Source of the DNA: Paracoccaceae bacterium
Lineage (GTDB): Bacteria; Pseudomonadota; Alphaproteobacteria; Rhodobacterales; Rhodobacteraceae
DNA length: 5,583 nucleotides
Direction: 5' to 3'
Assembly (NCBI GenBank): GCA_029881635.1
Contig: JAOUMG010000164.1
Location: forward strand, 1 to 5,583
Shown: piece after piece, positions 1 to 4,188 of the stretch
How the letters are laid out: the number at the start of each line of letters is the position of its first letter
Numbering within the stretch: position 1 is the first letter of the stretch
Notes under the pieces: generated by a model
Database searches by the model: none
What the model saw: only the letters and a program-made list of their open reading frames with translations
Told to the model about the DNA's origin: nothing
Translations under genes and position numbers: made by a program

Positions 1-11
1 CCACGATACCT

Positions 12-73
12 AGCTTGGTGGAAACCGAATGAAGCTGTCTAAGGTCTGCCCCCTGCGTTAAGCTTGGTAAAAC
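12..73. repeat. Imperfect direct repeat upstream of the left oxidoreductase
   Basis: AGCTTGGTGGAAAC at 12-25 recurs as AGCTTGGTAAAAC at 61-73, 49 bp further on, with one substitution and a one-base length difference. The pair could be a tandem binding site for a regulator of the oxidoreductase, or chance. No palindrome is present, and neither copy resembles the TTGAACGATCA operators near 4050 and 4170. Confidence 0.3.
15..43 (+). promoter_or_regulatory. Weak candidate promoter for the left oxidoreductase
   Basis: TTGGTG (15-20) and TCTAAG (38-43) are separated by 17 bp and match the sigma-70 consensus at 3/6 and 4/6 positions. The -35 lies inside the first copy of the direct repeat. Transcription would begin near 50, giving a leader of about 40 nt. 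The match is weak, and the real promoter may lie left of the window. Confidence 0.2.
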
Positions 74-91
74 TGACTGACGGAGCTTACC

Positions 92-1123
92 TTGCCACAA
101 ACATCGAATACCAATCGCCGTATCGTTCTTGCAGAACGCCCAAAGGGTCTACCAAACGAAAACACGCTCCAGATGGAAACCGTTGATGTGCCGCGTGCAG
201 GTGCTGACCAGATGCTCTTGCGCACGGTTTATCTGTCTCTCGACCCCTATATGCGCGGGCGGATGAATGATGCCAAATCCTATGCCGAACCGGTGAAAAT
301 TGGTGGAGTCATGACTGCCCAGGTCGTGGCCCAGGTGGTTGCGTCGAATCTTCAAGGCTACGAACCGGGCGATTATGTACTGGCAGGCAGCGGATGGCAG
401 GACTATGCGCTTTCCGATGGCAAAGAGGTCATCAACCTGGGAAAAAACCCGCAGAACCCGTCATGGTCGCTGGGTATCATGGGGATGCCGGGCTACACGG
501 CTTATGCTGGCCTGTTGAAGATCGGCGAACCGAAACCCGGCGAAACGGTGGTTGTCGCGGCGGCATCAGGGCCGGTTGGTGCCACGGTGGGGCAGATCGC
601 CAAGATCATGGGTTGCCGTGTGGTTGGCGTTGCGGGTGGTGCCGAAAAATGCGCCCATGTCGCCCGAAACTTGGGATTTGACGCCTGTATTGACCACAAG
701 GCTGACGACTTCGCTGACCAGCTGAAGGCAGCGTGCCCTGCGGGTATCGACGTCTATTTCGAGAATGTCGGCGGTAAAGTGCTTTACGCAGTCCTGCCCC
801 TTTTGAATGCCTTTGCCCGCATTCCTGTCTGTGGTGTAGTTTCCTGGTACAACCTTGTCGGCCTGCCCGAAGGCCATGATTTCGGACCGGCAATCATGGG
901 AACGGTTCTGCGTATGAAGGTGAAGATGCAAGGCTTCATCATCTTCGACAGCTTTCCCAAAAGCACCTATGGCGAATTCGTGCGTGACATGTCGAAATGG
1001 CTGCAGGAGGGCAAGATCAAGTATAAAGAACAGATGGTTGACGGTCTGGAAAACGCGCCAGCCGCACTCAACGACCTTCTGTTGGGCAAGAGCTTCGGCA
1101 AGATGGTTGTGAAAGTCGGCTAG
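92..1123 (+). CDS. NADP-dependent oxidoreductase, zinc-independent MDR family (CurA / PTGR-like)
   Basis: A 343-residue cytosolic medium-chain reductase that probably uses NADPH to reduce the C=C bond of alpha,beta-unsaturated ketones or aldehydes, as CurA and the prostaglandin/leukotriene reductases do. Visible motifs are SLDPYMRGRM (49-58), GMPGYTAYAGL (131-141), the Rossmann glycine motif AASGPVG (157-163), the cofactor-binding stretch VVGVAGGAEKC (177-187), FENVGG (223-228) and the C-terminal LGKSFGKMVVKV (331-342). The cysteine and histidine zinc ligands of true alcohol dehydrogenases are absent. Length is normal for the family (about 340-345). The start is TTG at 92-94, because GGAG at 82-85 sits 6 nt upstream and the N-terminus (NRRIVLAERPKG) aligns with the usual family start. 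The gene converges on the TetR-type regulator and has no copy of the shared operator upstream, so membership in the neighbouring pathway is unproven. The family is certain; the substrate is unknown. Confidence 0.93.
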   Translation: MPQTSNTNRRIVLAERPKGLPNENTLQMETVDVPRAGADQMLLRTVYLSLDPYMRGRMNDAKSYAEPVKIGGVMTAQVVAQVVASNLQGYEPGDYVLAGSGWQDYALSDGKEVINLGKNPQNPSWSLGIMGMPGYTAYAGLLKIGEPKPGETVVVAAASGPVGATVGQIAKIMGCRVVGVAGGAEKCAHVARNLGFDACIDHKADDFADQLKAACPAGIDVYFENVGGKVLYAVLPLLNAFARIPVCGVVSWYNLVGLPEGHDFGPAIMGTVLRMKVKMQGFIIFDSFPKSTYGEFVRDMSKWLQEGKIKYKEQMVDGLENAPAALNDLLLGKSFGKMVVKVG

Positions 1124-1143
1124 TTTAACAGGGGCAGTTAAAC
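1123..1143. other. Small inverted repeat just after the oxidoreductase stop
   Basis: GTTTAAC (1123-1129) and GTTAAAC (1137-1143) form a perfect 7-bp inverted repeat around a 7-nt AGGGGCA loop, starting at the last base of the stop codon. The stem is AT-rich and no T tract follows, so it is a poor intrinsic terminator. It may act as a 3'-end hairpin. Confidence 0.3.
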
Positions 1144-1172
1144 CCGCACCCTGATCGACTTGACTTGTTCAC

Positions 1173-1199
1173 CAGCGTGTTTTCTGCCCGATTACGCTG
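1173..1199. other. Second inverted repeat in the convergent gap
   Basis: CAGCGT (1173-1178) pairs with ACGCTG (1194-1199) across a 15-nt loop, between the converging stops of the oxidoreductase and the regulator. The stem is short and has no clear T run on either side. It is the only other candidate for a transcription stop in the 104-bp gap (1124-1227). Confidence 0.2.
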
Positions 1200-1227
1200 C
1201 CGCTGTGGTTTGTTTGATCCGAAATCA

Positions 1228-1836
1228 TCACGGCAGGCGGCCTAGGAACGGCTCCAGCATGGCATAGATCGCCCGTCTTGCGTTTTGCGCGGACATCAGG
1301 TCGGGCGCCAGACAGTTTTCCAGCCATAGACCGTCGATCAGTGAAATGACCGTAATGGCGAGCGTTTCCTGTTCGATCTGCCGCCCCCGCGCCGCGGCCG
1401 TACGTGCCAGCGCTTGTTCGACACCCCGGCGATACCTTGCATAATTCAGGTGATGTTCGGCATTCAACGCCGGATTCGTGACGATTTCACCCCATAGCGC
1501 CAGCCAGATTGTAATGGTTTCGCGATTGAAAACATCCCGGTGGAATTCCGCCTCGACGATGTCGACGATATCAGGTGGGTTGTCGGGGTCGCTGAAGACG
1601 GCAAGGCTGCGGCTGTACATGGTTGCGTAGATCGCCACCAGCAGGCCGTCCTTGGATTTGAAGTGATGAGTGATCAGCCCGCGCGAAACGCCAGCCTCGC
1701 GGCAGATATTGTCGATGGTAAAGCCCAGAATGCCGCCACGGGCAAGACAGGCCAACCCGGCTTCGATTAGCATCGCACCGCGTTGTTCACTGGTGTAGCG
1801 GCGGTATCTTGGTTGAACTGTCGGTTTTTTTGACAT
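1228..1836 (-). CDS. BetI-like TetR-family transcriptional repressor
   Basis: A 202-residue DNA-binding regulator. The N-terminal TetR helix-turn-helix covers about residues 16-65, with the recognition region TIDNICREAGVSRGLITHHF at 40-59. The C-terminal part looks like BetI, the choline-responsive repressor: WLALW (111-115) followed by NPALNAEHHLNYARYRR (121-137), and SLIDGLWLENCL (165-176), match the BetI pattern of a WLAFW segment and an ALIDGLWL segment. The ligand may therefore be a quaternary or N-methylated amine, but this is inference. ATG at 1834-1836 is the start; the ribosome binding site is weak (AAGAGA, 5 nt before). It lies on the same strand downstream of the hydrolase and has no operator copy in its own upstream gap. 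It is probably co-transcribed with the hydrolase and autoregulated through that promoter. Its likely targets are the two TTGAACGATCA palindromes at 4046-4061 and 4160-4175. The gene is not betI itself: there is no betaine-synthesis gene beside it. Confidence 0.92.
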   Translation of the reverse strand: MSKKPTVQPRYRRYTSEQRGAMLIEAGLACLARGGILGFTIDNICREAGVSRGLITHHFKSKDGLLVAIYATMYSRSLAVFSDPDNPPDIVDIVEAEFHRDVFNRETITIWLALWGEIVTNPALNAEHHLNYARYRRGVEQALARTAAARGRQIEQETLAITVISLIDGLWLENCLAPDLMSAQNARRAIYAMLEPFLGRLP

Positions 1837-1863
1837 GGTTTCTCTTGTTGGTCGCGTGGCGCG

Positions 1864-1910
1864 GAACCGGTCTGCGACATTCTCATGCCCCTTTAAACTG
1901 GTCCCGGTTC
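1864..1910. other. Spaced inverted repeat upstream of the regulator
   Basis: GAACCGG (1864-1870) and CCGGTTC (1904-1910) are perfect 7-bp inverted copies separated by 33 nt, between the permease-like stub and the regulator start. They could form a long-loop hairpin in the transcript or be unrelated half-sites. The sequence differs from the TTGAACGATCA operators. Confidence 0.2.
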
Positions 1911-1972
1911 GGATGACTATCTGCCAGGATCAGAATTGCCAGCAGGACACGTTTGATCGCATAGGTCAGCAA
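1883..1972 (-). pseudogene. Probable 5' stub of an OppB/DppB-type ABC transporter permease gene
   Basis: The 169-bp gap between hydrolase and regulator contains a 29-codon ORF starting TTG (1970-1972) and ending TGA (1883-1885). It begins 33 nt after the hydrolase stop and is preceded by a perfect Shine-Dalgarno AAGGAGG at 1983-1989, 10 nt before the start. Its first 15 residues read MLTYAIKRVLLAILI, a basic-then-hydrophobic pattern typical of the N-terminus of OppB/DppB-type permeases of peptide ABC importers. After about residue 17 the sequence becomes hydrophilic (ADSHPNRDQFKGA) and stops, where a real permease would continue for about 300 residues. I read this as the remnant of a transporter gene that once followed the hydrolase in the operon and was lost by internal deletion. 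Alternatives are a genuine small membrane peptide, or a chance hydrophobic ORF behind a strong ribosome binding site. Confidence 0.5.
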
Positions 1973-1982
1973 ATGCTTATCT

Positions 1983-1989
1983 CCTCCTT
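1983..1989 (-). promoter_or_regulatory. Strong orphan ribosome binding site
   Basis: On the minus strand this reads AAGGAGG, a perfect Shine-Dalgarno. It lies between the hydrolase stop (2006-2008) and a TTG codon at 1970-1972. No full-length gene uses it now, which supports the view that the ORF at 1883-1972 is the start of a truncated gene. Confidence 0.55.
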
Positions 1990-2005
1990 CCTGCGGATCG
2001 CGATT

Positions 2006-4030
2006 TCAGACCATGTCACGCGGAATCCTTTCAACCCAATGGCGGGAAAAGACCTTTTTGCCATTCTCGCTAAGTTCGATATCCATCTCGATGATGAAAT
2101 GGGTGGCGTCGCATGACATGGTCCCCCAGCTGTGGTGCCCAATGGTCGTGTCCGGGCGCCGTATTTCGATACGGTAGTCGGTGTGCATTCGTGCCGATAG
2201 CGGGTCGCCATCGACGCATTCGTGCCGCACGAAACCCACGCAACGATGGGTCTGACTGATGTCATGCATCTCGGTTTCATGGGTCCAGCGCGGGAAATCG
2301 ACGGTCATTTTCCCGGAGAGCAGGTCGCGGACGATCCGGCGCGGATAACCCGGTGGAGGCGGGTGACTGGTCACAGGTGCGGCAGGCGCGGCAACCGGCG
2401 GATCGAATGGTCTGAGGTTTTCATCTTCCGGATCAGATGGACGAACCGGCAGTGTCAGCCAGCTTTCCCCGCTTTGGATTGTCAGCGTCGCAAGTTCAGG
2501 CGATGGCCAGGCAATTGGAAAATACGTGGTGGACAATGACACCGCAATTCGGTGTCCAGGCGCGAACGAATGCGCGATATCATCCAGTTCCACCTCTGCC
2601 TCATAGACCTTTCCGGGCTCCAGAGCAGTCGGATATTCGTGGCTGTCTCGATGGGTGAGATTAAGCAGCCCGACGGTCACGCGGGTCGAACGCCCATCGG
2701 GTGCCACATCGTTCAGCCGAACAGCTACCAATGCCTGCGGCTTGTCGGAGGCAAAGCGAATACGAACGGTCGGGGCGCCGAGGATTTCGGTTCGCTCTGT
2801 CAGGGCCGCACTGATGAAGACCAGCGAACCACCGTCATCCTCGCGCTGATCCCCGGGCCAGTCCGCATCGTCGCCATAGCGCCCGACCTCGCCCGAGCCA
2901 AGGCCAACCCAGAGCGGAGAACAGATCGCCATGGGCGCTGCCGAAGCCTGCCTCCGATCCAGCACACCGCCGGTATTGAGATGAAATCTTGTCGCGGCAA
3001 TCCGTGGCGAGGGCCATTTCGCCTCGCCAACCCACCGCCCCGGGCGATTGCGGTAACAGGTTTGCGGCGGCACCCCATCTTGCATCCACACCCGCAACAT
3101 CGGTTCATCCATGATGCCGGTGTCGGCGCCCTTCAGCCAATGATCGAGCCAGCGCTTGACCTCCTGCAGCCAGCCGATCGCCGGTTCGACCGTAACCTTA
3201 TGGGGATAGGAATGTGCCCACGGCCCGATCAGTCCGCGCCGTGGAACCGATAGCCCCGCCAAAAGGCGCGGCACACTTTCGGAGTAGTTATCCGCCCAGC
3301 CACTAACAGCATAGACAGGTATTTTAATCGCCGAAAAATCCTCGCAGACCGATCCTTGCTTCCAAAAGGAATCCCGCCGCTGGTGTTTCATCCATTCGAT
3401 GATCCAGGGCGTGTTGTGCTCCATCCGCGCCTGCCACATCGCACGCCAACCTTCGCCCACAATCACCGGATCGGGGGGCAGATCATTGTGGGCCACCATG
3501 GTGGATGACCAATCGAAATTATCCTTGGACAGACAACCGCCGATCCAGTGGATATCGGTGGCATAACGGTCGTCAGTCGAACCGACCGTAATGATGGTTT
3601 TCAATGCCGGAGGTTGGCGCGCTGCGATCTGCAGCCCGTTGAAGCCGCCCCACGAAATGCCGATCATCGCGACCTGGCCGTCGCACCAGCCTTGTTCAGC
3701 AATCCAACTGATAGCATCGCAGCCGTCTATCTGTTCTTGCTCTGTATATTCGTCATCGATCAGCCCTTCGCTGTCGCCGGTACCGCGAATATCGAGCCTG
3801 ATGCAGGCATAGCCATGCCCGGCAAGCCAGGTATGCATCGGATCGTCGCGACCACGCGTTCCGTCACGCTTTCGGTAGGGAAGATACTCCAGAAGCGCCG
3901 GGACAGGTTTGGCTGGTGCCGTTTCCGGCATCCATATCCGCGCTGCCAGACGGGTTCCGTCGGGTAGCGGAACAAAGACGTTCTCGATCACCTTTACTGC
4001 GAATGGGAATTCCGTCTGGATCGTTGCCAC
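2006..4030 (-). CDS. CocE/NonD-family serine hydrolase (X-Pro dipeptidyl-peptidase type)
   Basis: A 674-residue alpha/beta-hydrolase likely to cleave an ester, amide or acyl-peptide bond; relatives include cocaine esterase and Xaa-Pro peptidases. Numbering from the chosen start, the parts are: an N-terminal strand with LPDGTRLAARIWMP (22-35), the oxyanion-region motif DIRGTGDSEG (80-89), the nucleophile elbow GISWGG (Ser126), GWADNY (Asp247) and GPWAHSYPHK (His273), which form a complete triad. A beta-rich PepX_C-type domain spans roughly residues 305-530. A Pro/Ala-rich linker (about 540-560) leads to an extra C-terminal domain ending in WVERIPRDMV. With this extension the protein is longer than classical cocaine esterase (about 574). 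No signal peptide is seen, so it is cytosolic. GTG at 4028-4030 is chosen as the start because GGAGG at 4036-4040 is 5 nt upstream. The in-frame ATG at 4055-4057 lies inside the operator palindrome. It is divergent from the TMADH-like gene and apparently coregulated with it. The substrate is unknown. Confidence 0.92.
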   Translation of the reverse strand: MATIQTEFPFAVKVIENVFVPLPDGTRLAARIWMPETAPAKPVPALLEYLPYRKRDGTRGRDDPMHTWLAGHGYACIRLDIRGTGDSEGLIDDEYTEQEQIDGCDAISWIAEQGWCDGQVAMIGISWGGFNGLQIAARQPPALKTIITVGSTDDRYATDIHWIGGCLSKDNFDWSSTMVAHNDLPPDPVIVGEGWRAMWQARMEHNTPWIIEWMKHQRRDSFWKQGSVCEDFSAIKIPVYAVSGWADNYSESVPRLLAGLSVPRRGLIGPWAHSYPHKVTVEPAIGWLQEVKRWLDHWLKGADTGIMDEPMLRVWMQDGVPPQTCYRNRPGRWVGEAKWPSPRIAATRFHLNTGGVLDRRQASAAPMAICSPLWVGLGSGEVGRYGDDADWPGDQREDDGGSLVFISAALTERTEILGAPTVRIRFASDKPQALVAVRLNDVAPDGRSTRVTVGLLNLTHRDSHEYPTALEPGKVYEAEVELDDIAHSFAPGHRIAVSLSTTYFPIAWPSPELATLTIQSGESWLTLPVRPSDPEDENLRPFDPPVAAPAAPVTSHPPPPGYPRRIVRDLLSGKMTVDFPRWTHETEMHDISQTHRCVGFVRHECVDGDPLSARMHTDYRIEIRRPDTTIGHHSWGTMSCDATHFIIEMDIELSENGKKVFSRHWVERIPRDMV

Positions 4031-4035
4031 GGCCA

Positions 4036-4040
4036 CCTCC
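4036..4040 (-). promoter_or_regulatory. Ribosome binding site that decides the hydrolase start
   Basis: On the minus strand GGAGG is followed by TGGCC and then GTG (4028-4030), an ideal 5-nt spacing. The upstream in-frame ATG at 4055-4057 has only a poor, distant GGA before it. It also overlaps the probable transcription start and operator, so the shorter protein is preferred. Confidence 0.75.
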
Positions 4041-4045
4041 GCTTG

Positions 4046-4061
4046 TTGAACGATCATGCAA
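4046..4061. promoter_or_regulatory. Operator palindrome, hydrolase side (BetI/TetR-type)
   Basis: TTGAACGATCATGCAA is an imperfect palindrome whose first 12 bases, TTGAACGATCAT, are identical to the second site at 4160-4175. It directly follows the candidate hydrolase -10 (TATAGT, 4061-4066 on the minus strand) and would cover the transcription start near 4054. A bound repressor should block initiation. The half-site TTGAACG resembles the BetI operator as I recall it. The BetI-like regulator encoded at 1228-1836 is the obvious candidate protein. Confidence 0.75.
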
Positions 4062-4087
4062 CTATAGTTTCCGGTGTGGCAATTCAA
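4061..4087 (-). promoter_or_regulatory. Candidate promoter of the hydrolase operon
   Basis: On the minus strand TTGAAT (4082-4087) and TATAGT (4061-4066, 5/6 match to the -10 consensus) are 15 bp apart, slightly short. The -10 is the strongest in the region. Transcription would start near 4054, inside the operator, leaving a leader of about 24 nt that contains the GGAGG ribosome binding site. Confidence 0.5.
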
Positions 4088-4094
4088 ATATTGC
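4079..4094. promoter_or_regulatory. Palindrome GCAAT-N6-ATTGC in the divergent promoter region
   Basis: GCAAT (4079-4083) and ATTGC (4090-4094) are perfect inverted copies spaced by TCAAAT. The site lies between the two TTGAACGATCA operators and overlaps the candidate -35 of the hydrolase promoter. It differs from those operators, so it could bind a second regulator, but a 5-bp arm pair may also be chance. Confidence 0.3.
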
Positions 4095-4133
4095 GGACTG
4101 CAGTGATCTTGCCCTTCAATCAATTGTCTTTCG

Positions 4134-4163
4134 TTGACCGATTGCGGGATGGCATGCTATTGA
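4134..4163 (+). promoter_or_regulatory. Candidate promoter of the TMADH-like gene
   Basis: TTGACC (4134-4139, 5/6 match to the -35 consensus) is followed after 18 bp by TATTGA (4158-4163). A TG at 4155-4156 would make this an extended -10. The -10 is weak by itself (3/6) and overlaps the first bases of the operator at 4160, so repressor and polymerase would compete. The leader would be about 20 nt. Confidence 0.4.
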
Positions 4164-4175
4164 ACGATCATTCAA
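4160..4175. promoter_or_regulatory. Operator palindrome, dehydrogenase side (BetI/TetR-type)
   Basis: TTGAACGATCATTCAA is a palindrome matching its reverse complement at 14 of 16 positions. It differs from the hydrolase-side site at one base (T versus G at position 13). It overlaps the candidate -10 of the dehydrogenase gene and ends 4 nt before that gene's AAGGG ribosome binding site. The centres of the two operators are 114 bp apart. This is the better of the two palindromes and probably the stronger site. Confidence 0.78.
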
Positions 4176-4188
4176 CAAAGGGTCGACC

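Noticed and set aside
1..42. Open frame from the left edge ending in TAA at 40-42, with residues PRYLAWWKPNEAV, as the tail of an upstream gene.
   Set aside because: Only 13 codons are visible and they match no C-terminus I recognise; it cannot be told from chance.
1813..1828. TTGAACTGTCGGTTTT as a third operator, near the start of the regulator gene.
   Set aside because: Only the half-site TTGAAC matches. The other half is not an inverted copy, and it lies within the coding sequence.
1846..1887. ATGA-coupled start (GCATGAGAATG on the minus strand) after the permease-like stub, giving a second small ORF beginning MRMSQTGSAPRDQQ.
   Set aside because: It runs into and overlaps the regulator gene out of frame and has no clear ribosome binding site. 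It might be a relic of the next transporter gene, but the evidence is too thin.
2552..3253. A 233-codon plus-strand open frame opposite the hydrolase.
   Set aside because: It is antisense to a gene with a full catalytic triad, and its translation is rich in Arg/Pro/His with no recognisable domain. It is a GC-driven shadow frame.
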